From NCBI GenBank assembly GCA_964019695.1, contig OZ026526.1, positions 11,439,754-11,503,753 of the forward strand: 64,000 nt of DNA, given 5' to 3'. This DNA comes from Loripinus fragilis. Taxonomy: Eukaryota > Mollusca > Bivalvia > Lucinida > Lucinidae. Positions 40,601-46,935 of this stretch are shown here, one piece after another. Position 1 is the stretch's first letter. The number at the start of each line of letters is the position of its first letter. Both the position numbers and the translations under genes were made by a program. The notes beneath the pieces are model-generated. The model ran no database searches. It saw nothing but the letters and a program-made list of their open reading frames with translations, and was not told the origin of the DNA.

Positions 40601-42515
40601 GCAGGGCTTAAGCTGGTTTTATGGTTCCAATCTCGCCCTTATTTCTGATGTGGATCAAGACAAATAGATGTTTGGTTCGCATGAAAGACCCTAACTAATC
40701 GATGTATCATCTTCTAGTGAATACAAATCGAGACATAGAAAGGAGATAAAAAATTATAGATAAGGATTCAACCGTATATCGCACAACTGAATACCGGAGT
40801 AAAATAAATCAAAGTTAAAAAACGGTAGGCCCGACTGCAGACACAGCATTAAGCCCTAACCATATCATCTATATATAAGTCTTTAAGTCGGAACCTTCAT
40901 AGAATCTGAGGTCCGACCCGACGGCGTGCATTTAAAGAGGAAAGCAAAGTTGGTTGACAACAAGCATGCAGTCTGTTGCAATACATTAATGTTATAACCA
41001 ATTTTCTTATAATGAGAAATTATTATGATAAACTGCGCTGAATTTTTTTAGAGCCAACAATTTTCTTTAATTTATTTACTAAGCCGCCATAAAATTCTGG
41101 TTCTGAAAGCCCCTGGCGCAAGAGAGACTTAAGTCAAATATTGATCTAGATATTAAATCATAGTATTGGCGGTAAAATTTTGAAAAAGTTTTGCGAAGTT
41201 TATGATACCGATAGCTTTGTTTGAGAAGTTTCTTTGCGAGGGTTGAAATCAGCAACATGGCTAGAAGTCCCAAGAACATTGTCAAATCATCGGTGCATTT
41301 TATCAACTAGCATAATAGAGCCATTGGTTTAACTTTTGCTTTAAATGACGGCGTTGTCATGGTGTATGTAACATTTATGTCCTTGTTCGGGTACCTTGTT
41401 CAGCCGTGTTGATACCACGTGTTGGTCGTGCTGTGCGAGACCAAAAGCTTTTGTTCCAGGTGGTAACAGTGCAGATCATTGTCAAACAGCTACAGATTAA
41501 CGCGGGGTACCAACTGAGACTTGCCTGTCAACGTTGCTCTGAGTGTAGTTGACAGCTATTCAAATTAAAGTGAGTATGACCAGGACCACAATCACATACT
41601 GCTTCCCAACCCAAGGCACCGTGAGGAAGTGTCATAGAACACTAACATCCAAAATGACATAAAGAAGACAATTGAAGGACACTAAATACTGCACAGCAAA
41701 ACATGGACCAAACTTTTCACCAAAAGGTGAGCAACAATGAAAATTGAATCACAACATCAGAATCACCGCCTTAGAACGGACATCAGCAAAAGACACTGGC
41801 GGTGTGTGTTATTGTGTGTGGGGTACGGAGGGGTGGGGGGGGGCTTAAATACCAAAGTTTCGCCCTAGGTTCTGCTGATGTAAAATAATGTTCTGGGTGT
41901 AATATCTCAGAAAATAGTTGAAGAATATCAGATCAACAGGTACCACTCCACAGGTGACTGACCTGACGGCGTAACCAAGGGTGTAGTTGATAGTTATGTC
42001 CTGGTATGTCCAGGTGTAACAGCTAAGAACATTGTCAAATTGTAGCAGATCAATGTGATGTACTACTACACATGTGACTTACCCGACAGCGTTTCCAAGG
42101 GTGTTGTTGACAGTTTTCTCATTGTTCCAGGTGTAATAGCTGAGAACATTGTCGAATGGTACGAGATCAACGTGAGGTACCACTCCACATGTGACTTACC
42201 TGACAGTGTTCCCAAGGGTGTAATTGACAGTTATGTCCTTGTTCCAGGTGTAACAGCTAAGAACATTGTCAAATAGTACCGGTTACTTACCTGACGGCGT
42301 TTCCCAGGGTGTAGTTGACAATTATGTCCTTGTTCCAGGTGAAACAGCTAAGAACATTGTCAAATAGTACCGGTGACTTACCTGACGGCGTTTCCAAGGG
42401 TGTAGTTGACAGTTATGTCCTTGTTCCATGTGTAACAGCTAAGAACATTGTCGAATAGTACCAGATCAACGTGAGGTACCACCCGATCAATGTCTAAATC
42501 TGTACACTGGCTCAT
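16399..42515 (-). CDS. SKICH-domain, coiled-coil, C2H2 zinc-finger protein (TAX1BP1/CALCOCO-like), 11 coding exons
   Basis: This is the only host protein gene that can be assembled here. Coding exons, 5' to 3' on the minus strand: 42382-42515, 37166-37310, 36269-36536, 35576-35847, 34797-35063, 33672-33815, 32313-32403, 31655-31723, 25113-25240, 23935-24063, 16399-16671. All junctions are GT-AG, every phase matches, and the sum is 1,920 nt (639 aa plus stop). Residues about 16-122 form a SKICH domain (VLFDNV, DWVGIFPTDW, YSWVPKGT, YTFLYI, GVSAPFRV). A serine-rich linker follows, then a YEIV motif at 188-191. Coiled-coil-like stretches lie near 335-410 and 464-549. A final zinc finger has Cys614, Cys617, His633 and His637 (C-x2-C-x15-H-x3-H). 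In vertebrates this order marks TAX1BP1, CALCOCO1 and NDP52, which act as cytosolic selective-autophagy receptors or nuclear-receptor co-activators. I cannot say which paralogue this matches. Extra alternative exons in the long introns cannot be excluded. Confidence 0.88.
17059..17251. mobile_element. MITE, same CAGTAAAACC family
   Basis: TA|CAATAAAACATGTGTAAAAC ... ACACAGGTTTTACTG|TA, in the last intron close to exon 11. Confidence 0.78.
19050..19690 (-). pseudogene. decayed reading frame inside the foldback element, DTD-motif family
   Basis: Minus-strand translation, read across several stops and frame changes, gives protein-like blocks in a consistent order: DGNVQLHILSLIPDNF near 19650, APKDWIGSM and KQQLIKFLFDQCQK near 19450, DADAAAVRLLLPLH near 19310, then SHDTDMLFLLLKNAK near 19190. 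This order resembles a widespread, transposon-associated animal protein that has a PKDW block, a KxxLIxFL block, an EEADTRxLLHAxHA block and a DTDVxxLL block. I know that family only as uncharacterised. The copy is non-functional. The frame ends where the repeat unit starts at about 19050. Confidence 0.5.
21534..21765. repeat. tandem duplication, about 110 bp unit
   Basis: ACTGTTTGATGATTTTACAT begins two nearly identical units inside the right arm of the foldback element, each running to GGAGCCAGTTTAAAATCCC. Confidence 0.85.
22860..23220. repeat. mosaic of variant-2 tail pieces
   Basis: GGCTTCGGCTGCTTTCTGTT near 22912 matches the tail in plus orientation, while 23056-23220 (GTGAGTATGATCAGGAAATA onward) matches the tail end in minus orientation. 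The two halves are inverted relative to each other, as in snap-back or nested insertion. Confidence 0.55.
23460..23625. mobile_element. element with GCGGATC-type inverted ends, short copy
   Basis: CATTCGCGGATCAAGAAAGTT ... CCTCTGGATCCGCGCAATG, sharing CAGAGGGGGTCTAACTTTGA with the 15.4 kb copy. Confidence 0.65.
23732..23830. repeat. hairpin MITE with duplicated arm
   Basis: GTGTGGACCCAGATCAGACT pairs with AGTCTGTTCTGGGTCCACAC, and the right arm is repeated once directly. Confidence 0.85.
23935..24063 (-). CDS. SKICH gene, coding exon 10
   Basis: Acceptor TCTGTTTTCTTCAG and donor GTCGAG|GTAATA bound 43 codons in phase 0. The helical, charged sequence (LADELNVRIRAVLAERAKD) continues the coiled coil. 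The next intron is over 7 kb and holds the foldback element. Confidence 0.82.
24189..24320 (+). mobile_element. second SINE family, body fragment
   Basis: GAGCAAGACACCTAATACTC and CTTAGTACTGGTTCAACTTG match the body of the 27.1 kb SINE. It lies just upstream of exon 10 within the intron. Confidence 0.5.
24865..25101. mobile_element. MITE with GAGCCGY...GGCTC ends, next to exon 9 donor
   Basis: Inverted ends GAGCCGTTTCACGTGATTTCC and GGAAATCTCATGTTGCGGCTC, with central TGCGCATATGCGCAGG. The right end is 11 nt from the exon 9 splice donor. Confidence 0.82.
25113..25240 (-). CDS. SKICH gene, coding exon 9 (coiled coil)
   Basis: Acceptor TTTCTTTAAAACAG and donor CTCAAG|GTAGGT. Two bases complete a Glu codon, then 42 codons follow. 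TINVKDTQIVKLREDNAKLR is a clear heptad-type coiled coil. A 237 bp MITE begins 11 nt inside the downstream intron. Confidence 0.82.
25435..25616. mobile_element. MITE, same CAGTAAAACC family
   Basis: TA|CACGAAAACCTGTGTAAAAC ... ACGCAGGTTTTACTG|TA. It lies in intron 8, about 200 bp from exon 9. Confidence 0.78.
25785..25845. repeat. (CAA)n/(CGA)n microsatellite
   Basis: Runs of CAA, CGA and CAA triplets in intron 8. Confidence 0.95.
26340..26580. repeat. C/A-rich low-complexity stretch with poly-C
   Basis: CCCCCCCCCACCCCCCC then repeated CTCCC..AATCCC-type words, as also at 29280-29400. Confidence 0.6.
26715..26805. repeat. hairpin repeat
   Basis: CCGAGGCTTTCTTGTTTAAAC and GTTTAAACAGAAAGCCGAGG are inverted around GGTGGGCGTAGCCCACC. 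Confidence 0.8.
27107..27312 (+). mobile_element. second tRNA-derived SINE family
   Basis: GTTGCTCAGAGGTAGAGTGC (A box) and GGGTTCGAGCCTC (B box) form a tRNA-like head. A body with CCTTGAGCAAGACAC and TTAGTACTGGTTCAACCCAG follows, then tail GGGGCGTAAAGAATC. The tail resembles that of the other SINE (GGGACGTAAA). Confidence 0.75.
28022..28157. repeat. long imperfect palindrome
   Basis: GAGGCAAGTTCAATAATGCG and CGCATTATTGAACTCGCCTC, with GAGCGCTC inner arms. The open frame crossing it (27949-28332) is a by-product. Confidence 0.8.
28600..29215. repeat. two-unit tandem repeat, about 330 bp
   Basis: TGCTAGGGGGTCCG, TTATTATCAACCTAAAAATC and AAGGGGGTCT...CCCCAGAAGCC blocks occur in the same order in 28600-28915 and 28940-29215. 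Confidence 0.7.
29405..29767. mobile_element. element with CATACGTAGGCTCGG ends, copy 2
   Basis: GGGGGTACTCTCAATTTTTC, CATACGTAGGCTCGGACC at the left; CCGAGCCTACGTATGTATG, ATCAGAGTACCCCC at the right. The terminal inverted repeat is about 40 bp. A run of over 20 C follows. Confidence 0.8.
30199..30270 (+). tRNA. tRNA-Thr(AGT)
   Basis: A complete 72 nt cloverleaf: acceptor GGCTCCA/TGGAGCC, D stem GCTC/GAGC, anticodon stem CCTGT/ACAGG with loop CTAGTAA (anticodon AGT), T stem GAGGG/CCCTC with loop TTCGATC. All stems pair perfectly, there is no intron, and TTTTTT follows directly as a Pol III terminator. It decodes threonine ACU. It sits in intron 8 of the SKICH gene, on the opposite strand, and has no SINE tail, so it looks like a genuine tRNA gene. 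Confidence 0.95.
30271..30276 (+). terminator. Pol III T-run terminator of tRNA-Thr
   Basis: Six T residues follow immediately after the acceptor stem, as is usual for RNA polymerase III genes. Confidence 0.85.
30603..30670. repeat. hairpin MITE (GATCCTGATCAGACG type)
   Basis: GCAAACAGTGCAGATCCTGA ... TCAGGGTCTCCAATGTTTGC with AGACGCCGCAGAACGCGTCGTCT centre. Confidence 0.8.
30852..31222. mobile_element. element with CATACGTAGGCTCGG ends, copy 3
   Basis: GGGGTACTCTCATTTGTTCT, CATACGTAGGCTTGGACC ... GGTCCGAGCCAACATATATG, ATCAGAGTACCCCCC. It lies between the tRNA gene and exon 8. Confidence 0.78.
31655..31723 (-). CDS. SKICH gene, coding exon 8
   Basis: Acceptor GTTCTTTTCAG and donor ATAG|GTTAGT bound 69 nt, with split codons at both ends that fit exons 7 and 9. 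It encodes a short linker (DTSQATPYVNDADGWCRKEP). Small exon, supported by phase consistency only. Confidence 0.7.
31788..32014. mobile_element. MITE, same CAGTGGCGGATC family, diverged
   Basis: CAGTGGCAGATTCAGAGGGG ... CCTGGGTCCGTCCATGAC, with the shared inner block GATATTTAAGAAAAATGAG and a poly-C run. Confidence 0.65.
32313..32403 (-). CDS. SKICH gene, coding exon 7
   Basis: Acceptor GTGTTTTAG and donor GCAG|GTAAT; 30 codons plus one base. It encodes a short Ser/Thr-rich linker (VKPDVTSRESLAAVMTQDNS). Support comes from splice sites and phase, not from homology. Confidence 0.75.
32680..32860 (-). mobile_element. second SINE family, headless minus-strand copy
   Basis: CCTTGAACAAGGCA and TTCAGTACTGGTTCAACA match the SINE body of 27190-27290; the A-rich end (CACAAACAAACAAATGACG) marks the 3' side. 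The tRNA head is not recognisable. Confidence 0.6.
33022..33244. mobile_element. MITE, same GAGCC/GGCTC family
   Basis: GAGCCGCGACATGTGATTTC ... GAAATCTCATGCCATGGCTC. ATTT flanks both ends. Confidence 0.82.
33364..33475 (+). repeat. solo Penelope-type tail fragment
   Basis: AAAGGGCTGACCTCTTGGCTCTCG to GGGTCAGGTTTAGTATTTGA, again the tail end without coding sequence, in an intron of the SKICH gene. Confidence 0.55.
33555..33630. repeat. near-perfect hairpin
   Basis: GGCCCGCCAGCGAAACGCCA and TGGCGTTTCGCTGGCGGGCC are inverted around ATTAAA. A single arm (GGCGTTTCGCTGGCGTGCCG) is at 15484. Confidence 0.9.
33672..33815 (-). CDS. SKICH gene, coding exon 6
   Basis: Acceptor CTCTCTTGTAG and donor CAT|GTAAG bound exactly 48 codons in phase 0. 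The protein (LLDWCLEQMQDDN, RIRHLEELLMNERAK) is heptad-rich and charged, consistent with coiled coil. Confidence 0.85.
34612..34692. repeat. hairpin MITE (same general type), intron 5
   Basis: AGCAAACAGAGTAGACTCTG and GGGTCTGTTTTGTTTGCA with GGCAGCTCTTACTAGAGCTGCC centre. Confidence 0.78.
34797..35063 (-). CDS. SKICH gene, coding exon 5
   Basis: Acceptor TTGTTTTTCAG before GAGCCAAAG (phase 0). The donor is taken as AAAAG|GTACTT, because it keeps phase 0 with the next exon; a GGAAG|GTTCTG site 14 nt further on would break the frame. The exon has 89 codons. Its C-terminal third (KSRRLAELEDEVKAYKMDAV) looks like the start of a coiled coil. Confidence 0.8.
35207..35480. mobile_element. solo end of the CGAGGGGCATTTGG family in intron 4
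   Basis: TTACGAGGGACATTTGGAAA begins a stretch closely matching, in reverse, the right arm at 14820-15103, including ACCCTATCATG, TTTTAAAGAGCTATCT and CGAAAAATATTG-like blocks. It fills over half of the 512 bp intron 4. Confidence 0.7.
35576..35847 (-). CDS. SKICH gene, coding exon 4 (candidate LIR motif)
   Basis: Acceptor TTTTTGCAG and donor AAG|GTAATG. The first two bases complete a Gly codon with exon 3. The exon opens GFYDSYEIVDE; YEIV with acidic residues on both sides fits the aromatic-x-x-aliphatic rule for LC3/GABARAP-interacting regions. The remainder (about 80 residues) has no motif I recognise. Confidence 0.85.
36269..36536 (-). CDS. SKICH gene, coding exon 3
   Basis: Acceptor TGATTGCAG and donor TCAG|GTTTGT bound 89 codons plus one base. 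IPPNDDDRYTFLYI and GVSAPFRV complete the SKICH domain. The rest has a basic stretch (RKDRSKGRKGR) and a serine-rich run (SSSAQSSSSSSDSG) that is probably disordered. Confidence 0.9.
36717..36909. mobile_element. MITE with CAGTGGCGGATC ends, intron 2
   Basis: CAGTGGCGGATCCAGAGG and, at the far end, CCTTGATCCGCCACTG are inverted repeats. The end sequence resembles hAT-type MITEs, but a clean 8 bp target duplication is not visible. Confidence 0.75.
37166..37310 (-). CDS. SKICH gene, coding exon 2
   Basis: Acceptor TTTTACTACAG lies just above 37310 and donor AAG|GTATG just below 37166. The exon opens with one base that completes an Arg codon with the AG of exon 1, then runs 48 codons in phase. 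DWVGIFPTDW and EYVAYSWVPKGT are the most diagnostic SKICH segments, matching the family pattern of DWVGIF followed by a Tyr/Trp-rich strand. A dispersed repeat begins only about 20 nt upstream of the acceptor. Confidence 0.9.
37330..37735. mobile_element. fragment of the 1.2 kb element, close to exon 2
   Basis: ATAATTCCAACTCAATGTTT through GATATCTGCCTTGATTTCAC to GTTACGTCATCGAAGAG is the reverse of 7600-7950. It begins about 20 nt upstream of the exon 2 acceptor. Confidence 0.75.
37736..37808. mobile_element. MITE right end, CAGTAAAACC family
   Basis: Only the right half (GTCTATTTTTGAGGGGCCGT, ACACAGGTATTACTGTA) is present, joined to another repeat on its left. Confidence 0.6.
37919..38222 (-). 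mobile_element. tRNA-derived SINE, copy 1
   Basis: Minus-strand tRNA-like head (GCGTAGTCGGTAG A box; AGTTCAATCTCGG B box), a body with GTGGTTAGGTGTAATGACC, and tail GGGACGTAAAACC plus A-rich end. It is flanked by TGCTCACAT target duplications at 37910-37918 and 38223-38231. Confidence 0.88.
38440..38512. repeat. hairpin MITE (same general type)
   Basis: GAAAACACAGTAGATCCAGA and GATCCAAACTGTTTTCC with AGCTGGCTTCTGACAAAGCC centre. Confidence 0.75.
38515..38839 (-). mobile_element. tRNA-derived SINE, copy 2
   Basis: Same family, fullest head (CGCGACCCCTGG reversed, GAGTTCGATCCCGG B box). Target duplications CACTCTGC at 38507-38514 and 38840-38847. Confidence 0.9.
39230..39955 (+). repeat. two-level tandem array, about 338 bp period
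   Basis: CAAGGGCAGCTAACTCATAA-type blocks start at about 39259, 39420, 39593, 39757 and 39935, spaced 161, 173, 164 and 178 bp. Alternate units are more alike (39259 with 39593; 39420 with 39757), so the true unit is a dimer of about 336 bp. The open frames here (39323-39784 and others) just follow the repeat. Confidence 0.8.
39955..40400. mobile_element. fragment of the 1.2 kb element with its hairpin
   Basis: The reverse of 6960-7400: CATCTTTCATAGACAGCGGT, AGTGGGCTTTTTAATTTGAA, then a palindrome at 40236-40395 with TGTGTAAACTCCGGCGAATC arms and AGCCCTTTGGGCTTTAT loop. Confidence 0.8.
40470..41306 (-). mobile_element. Penelope-like retroelement, 3' fragment in intron 1
   Basis: The last about 75 codons of the RT frame (KLLKQSYRYHKLRKTFSKFY, DLISRSIFDLSLSCARGF) at 41079-41306 continue into the same 3' tail seen at 54312-55150. 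The RT core is missing, so this is a 5'-truncated insertion within intron 1 of the SKICH gene. Confidence 0.75.
41340..41560 (-). repeat. more degenerate copies of the exon 1 unit
   Basis: Two stretches (near 41345-41400 and 41450-41560) retain the TTATGTCCTTGTTC, TTTTGTTCCAGG and GTGTAGTTGACAGCTATT pieces of the exon 1 repeat in order, with many changes. They look like older members of the tandem series. Confidence 0.45.
41566..41650 (-). repeat. solo tail end fragment (variant 2)
   Basis: AAGTGAGTATGACCAGGACC and AAGGCACCGTGAGGAAG are a diverged copy of the tail end. Confidence 0.5.
41885..42381 (-). repeat. tandem partial copies of coding exon 1 with its splice donor
   Basis: At least four further copies of the 3' half of exon 1 follow it on the minus strand, with donor-equivalent positions at 42291, 42200, 42083 and 41963, and a fainter copy at 41885-41948. 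Spacing is 91, 91, 117 and 120 bp. Three copies keep a GTAAGT or GTAAGT-like donor; the 41963 copy has GTCAGT. The copied protein segment (FDNVLS..TWN..TVN.TLGN) is still recognisable. None has its own visible acceptor, so independent exon use is doubtful. Confidence 0.8.
42382..42515 (-). CDS. SKICH gene, coding exon 1 (start codon)
   Basis: The start codon is at 42513-42515, preceded by 11 nt of 5' UTR and an acceptor (TTTTATTTCAG, intron ending at 42527), so transcription begins further upstream. The exon encodes 44 codons plus two bases and ends in AG|GTAAGT. Its VPHVDLVLFDNV and DITVNYTL stretches are the first strands of the SKICH fold. Reading past the donor meets an immediate in-frame TAA. 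Partial copies of this exon with its donor are repeated downstream (41,885-42,381). Confidence 0.85.
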
Positions 42516-42529
42516 CCTGGTTCACCCTG

Positions 42530-43199
42530 AAATAAAAGCCCAAAGTAAGTTGGACGTCTTTCATGATTAACCCCATTTTTACAAAAAAAATCTTAGCTAT
42601 TATTCTATATCTTGTTTGTCAACGTTACAAAAAATGTTTTTGTTGTTTCTCAAGTTGAATCTGTGATTATTTCACTCATTCTGAGCCGAGGCCACTATTA
42701 GATCGTGCAAAAACAGATGATTACGACGAAAATACCTGACCACCCGTAAGTAGAACATGGCTTATTTCACATGTGCATCAAGCAAGGTTCGAACCCACAG
42801 TGAACTTATACTATATGAAGTATTTTGCATGTTGTCTTCAGTCAATTATTCGGAGTGAAATTAATTCATGATGCAGTTTTGGCTCGAGTAGCCCAGTTAT
42901 TTGTTCGCATAATGCATAAGACAGGTTTAATTTGTCAAGACACGACGTAGGCTACATTGTACTCAAATTTGGTCCAATAGACTGTGTCTTAAAGCGTGTC
43001 CCAGCGTCAGGAGGTTTATGGGGAGGGGGTATGAGAGAGAAACATGACCTAATTTTAGATCCAGGAGCAGGTTACATACAATAAACGATTTTAAAAATGA
43101 TGAATAATGAATAAAAAAAGCAAGGGATTAAAACTTGAGGAGCTCAAGCAGTTGCGCTCATGAAACACCCATTAATTCATTGCATCTGAGATGCCAGTA
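42530..43199. other. upstream of coding exon 1, part of the 5' intron
   Basis: No frame or repeat recognised, apart from the acceptor at 42527. Confidence 0.45.
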
Positions 43200-43420
43200 T
43201 AAAGGGCGCACCTCTGGTTCACCGGACGCCGTTTATAACGGAAGACTAAAGCTTTTGTTCTGGTTGTAACATATATATGATGGGGGCTGGGCCCCCACGC
43301 CACCTGCTTGTTGTTGCTTATTTTTCGTGTAGGGCTATTGAATCACCCGCGGCCATACGGTTTCCATCATTTCCGATTCCAATGTGGTGGCAACCCACAT
43401 AGGGGCTTGAAGTTATTGTT
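43200..43420. repeat. dispersed repeat, GGGGGCTGGGCCCCC type
   Basis: GCGCACCTCTGGTTCACCGG, GGGGGCTGGGCCCCCACGCC and TTTCGTGTAGGGCTATTGAA parallel 45090-45310. A right-end fragment (GCGCCTGGTAAACCAGAAAC) is at 46575. Confidence 0.6.
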
Positions 43421-43619
43421 TTTGAGTTATTTTAGCCTATGTGCGCTGAAACGACGAAAGACCGATGATTTAAGGATATGAAAAAACTCAAATCGAGTAT
43501 AAGAATAATGTTTTTTTTTATGATTCGTTTTGGTCAAAATTGTCTTTCCTGGCTGATTATTTTCTTTTTTCTTTTTTTTTCTTTTTTTTGATGGAATTTA
43601 TTAAGAAAGTGACTCAGTT

Positions 43620-44213
43620 GGTAAAGGGTGTTAAGAAAGTTCGTTCCACTCTTCATCATAGAATTTCGAATCATTTAAAACGGAAATTATACTGAAAAAT
43701 TGCATTTTCATTGGGCCTGTTGTTCCTGGTGATGCTCTATAGTGGCATCGTGTCTGACATCGAATGTCTTCACATAATTACCTTTAATTTTGGTACTGTC
43801 TTTCAGTCGGTCTAGAAAAATTGGATATTTTCCAAAAAATGCGACATTTATTATTTTGGATAGTTGGTTTACAATCTTGCAATTTACCAAACGTACTAAA
43901 TGCTCATATAAGATGAATAACAAGGTTTCTTAACCAATTAGAAAATATCTTTATCACTATGGCCAGGACATGACAAGGTTTCTTTGTCATAAACCCCCAT
44001 TTTTGCCCCTCGAGCCCAAAATTTTCCGAGGGGTACTTGATTTTGAAGATAATTTATTCGGTGACAAAATATTTGATTAAACATCTTGTTGTTTATTTCT
44101 TGTCAAGTGTGTCGACTTTAAAGAATTCCAGTGACTTTAATGTCATTAGACACATAATGACTAACATAATCAGATAATAAGACGAACGAACTTTCTTAAC
44201 ACCCTTTATAACC
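43620..44213. mobile_element. 594 bp inverted-repeat element
   Basis: GGTAAAGGGTGTTAAGAAAG (left) pairs with CTTTCTTAACACCCTTTATA (right), about 26 bp. No transposase is visible inside. Confidence 0.7.
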
Positions 44214-45089
44214 AAACTTCCCCGAGGCCCTCTTAACACAAGCATAATGATATGAAATAACAAACATGACAATAAAACATTTACAAATACAACTGAACAT
44301 TATGAGTAGAAAGACGGTGATGCAAAATGAAAAGTTGGAAGAAAATAAACTTTTGATAATGTATGTGCATATACATTTAAGTTCTGTAAACCATCGAAGC
44401 TGATCAGGCCGATGTGAACACGAATATGGAATTAAAGATCTTTCATCAATTGTTTGGCATTTCTCATTTCAACTGGAATGCTATTCCAAATTAAAGCAGC
44501 TGTTTCTAAACGTGTTTAATTTATGAAGTTTCTAGAATGTTTGTCACTAGAATGTAGGGCTGCATTATTTGATAATAATCATGATAATTTAGGCTTTGAA
44601 CTTAAGATAATGTCGCTTAGCATCAGACAAATAAATTCAAGCACCCGTGGTAACCCCTAAATTACAAATAGAATAGAACGCCCCTTTAAACCAAGGGCGG
44701 CGACCAGAAAACAATGATTTCGAAAAAAAAAACGCTCGAAACACTTCCCGAATCCCGTATACCGGTCTTCATGGGATGGCGGTAAAATAACATATTCCTT
44801 TTGGGGGGCTGCAAACCCATTATTTGTTAAATGTTGTTGTTATTGTTGTTTTGATACCGAAAACATTGTAGAAATTCATCAAACCAAAAGCACCCAAATA
44901 TTTCATAGTCGAGCAGTCAAACACAGTGCAATATATTATAACAGTGAGAGACTGAAACAGCCTAGAAGAAGCGACAGTGGGCTTTGTTGCAGCCCTACCC
45001 TCTAGTGACAAACATTCTAGAAACATTATAAACTCTCTCTCCGGCGCATTTAATGCCGCAACACGCCCTGCGCTGTATAAATACAGATT

Positions 45090-45312
45090 GTTGGGCGCAC
45101 TCCTGGTTTACCGAGCGCAGTTTATGACGTAAGACTAAACCTTAATGTTTTGCTTGTTAAATAATGGGGGCTGTGCCCCCACACCCCCGCTTCCTGTTCG
45201 TGTAAGTGCTATTAAATCATTTGTAGGCCACCTTGCTACGATCTTTTCGGATTTCAATATGGTAGAAACCCCTAAAATAAAGTGCGCCCGGTAAACCAGA
45301 AACTACCCGATT
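45090..45312. mobile_element. dispersed repeat with GGGCGCAC..TGGTTTACC ends
   Basis: GGGCGCACTCCTGGTTTACC at the left is roughly inverted by GTGCGCCCGGTAAACCAGAA at the right. Same family as 43.2 kb. Confidence 0.6.
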
Positions 45313-45537
45313 GTTGTTAGCAGCCATCTGGCCGAAGTATCACTCTGGTAATTGGGCTCTTCGGTATACATGTACCTTCATAGTAAAAACTCTCAGGTAT
45401 ATTTGTTAGGCGTGTGTGTCAGGTTCGGTTGTTGATAAAAATGATCGAGTTTTGAATATTTTTGTACTTAAAATATACTCTTCAAAGATTTCATTCAAGA
45501 TTTCCCTGCATTCATGTAAGTCATCTGTGGACAGAGA

Positions 45538-46489
45538 CCACAGGAACTAGTCACAAACTTTTTTAAAAAAATGAAGCCGTGTATCTCTAAATATAGACAA
45601 GGACTGTAACGCTTGTCTTGGGTTGTCTTGTTTCACTCGTCAAAATAGCCCGAAAACTCTACTTATAATAGTGAAACTGTAGTGTCCGAGTATCAAGAGA
45701 AGCTAATCTATCTAACGATACCACCCTTTTGTTCCTATGTTGGATGAATCTCAAGAAATAATCAAAAACAACTTGATTTTAGTGTATGCTTCAAACTCGT
45801 TCGTTTGCACTTTCCTCCGGTGATCGTAAAAAACACAGTTCAATCGTTTTTTTCTGACGTTTGCAGAAGTGATGACGCTTAAAATGGTAAGTACGGGTTT
45901 GTAATAACTTTTTTCTATATGCAGTCACTTTAATCTGGAGTGGTTATTCCAAATAACAGGCAAACGGAGACATTTTCACATATTCAGCTACGAACTTTGA
46001 CTGCCCGACCTCCATGTTTACAGGGAATTCCGTTGACGATATTTGCTGTGACGTCATCAACCGAACTGTCTGGCAAACGTTTACGATTGGTCAATAATAA
46101 TTTAAAAAAAATCGCTAGAATTATAAAATGAAGTAATATAAAAATTAAACTCAATATCTATCTGGCTTGAAAAATTATTTTCATATATATTTCAAGAGTA
46201 GCAAAATTAAAAATAAGTAAATAAGAATAAAAAAAATAATAATTTCCATTACGCTAAAAATAGAACGCCTTAACGTTCTATTTATTGACTCTTTCTTCGT
46301 CCTTCGCCTTGCAAAATAAAAGCAGCGGCAATTTTGAAAGATCTGCTTAAGAGCCGTGAGCGGCTGCTTAAAATATGGCTGTAGTCACATGGTTGGTAAA
46401 AAAATCACTCTGAAATTTGCAAATTGTGTAAAAGTATATATAGGCCTATTTTTTTAATTCTAAGGGTTTGTGACTAGTTCCTGTGACAG
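45538..46489. mobile_element. possible 950 bp element with 22 bp inverted ends
   Basis: CACAGGAACTAGTCACAAAC at the left is repeated inverted (GTTTGTGACTAGTTCCTGTG) at 46466. The interior has no recognisable frame; a short inverted repeat around AGAACGCCTTAACGTTCT lies at 46261. Confidence 0.5.
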
Positions 46490-46676
46490 AGACCGGTAAA
46501 GTGCTATTCAACCTCGCTTTTCGGATTCCGATGCTGTAGCAACTTCTGAAAACTAATAGAATACAATGCCACAATGCGCCTGGTAAACCAGAAACTACCC
46601 GGAATCTATCCAATCGCTCAAATTGAAATAGTAATAATAATAAAAACAGCAAGCAAAAATAACAATCAAACCTTAC

Positions 46677-46850
46677 CTTGTTCGCCTTGCTATTCCGACG
46701 TCAGTTGCTATGTGAGACGCAAACACAGGATGTGACGTTGCGTTGTTCGTAACGTGAAACGTTTCCGGTAAAGTGTAGTACAATCTGGCGTCAACGTCGC
46801 ATTTGATACCATGATACTTGTCAATGCACGCCAACGTGAAATTTCGCTTA
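46677..46850 (-). promoter_or_regulatory. possible non-coding first exon and promoter of the SKICH gene
   Basis: Coding exon 1 begins right after a splice acceptor, so an upstream exon is needed. Here a minus-strand donor, GGCGAACAAG|GTAAGG, follows GC-richer sequence with a CRE-like TGACGTCG and no long open frame. The upper edge is arbitrary. This is position and splice-site inference only; RNA data would decide it. Confidence 0.3.
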
Positions 46851-46935
46851 TGAGCATAGGTTCACAAGTTTGTGCAGCCTTATTAGGCCGGCTTATCAGT
46901 CCTATCCACATGTATCTGTCTTTATTTTCGCAATT

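Noticed and set aside
45880..45935. Apparent 45 bp intron (GTAAGT ... TATATGCAG)
   Set aside because: Too short for a normal animal intron and not linked to any coding frame.
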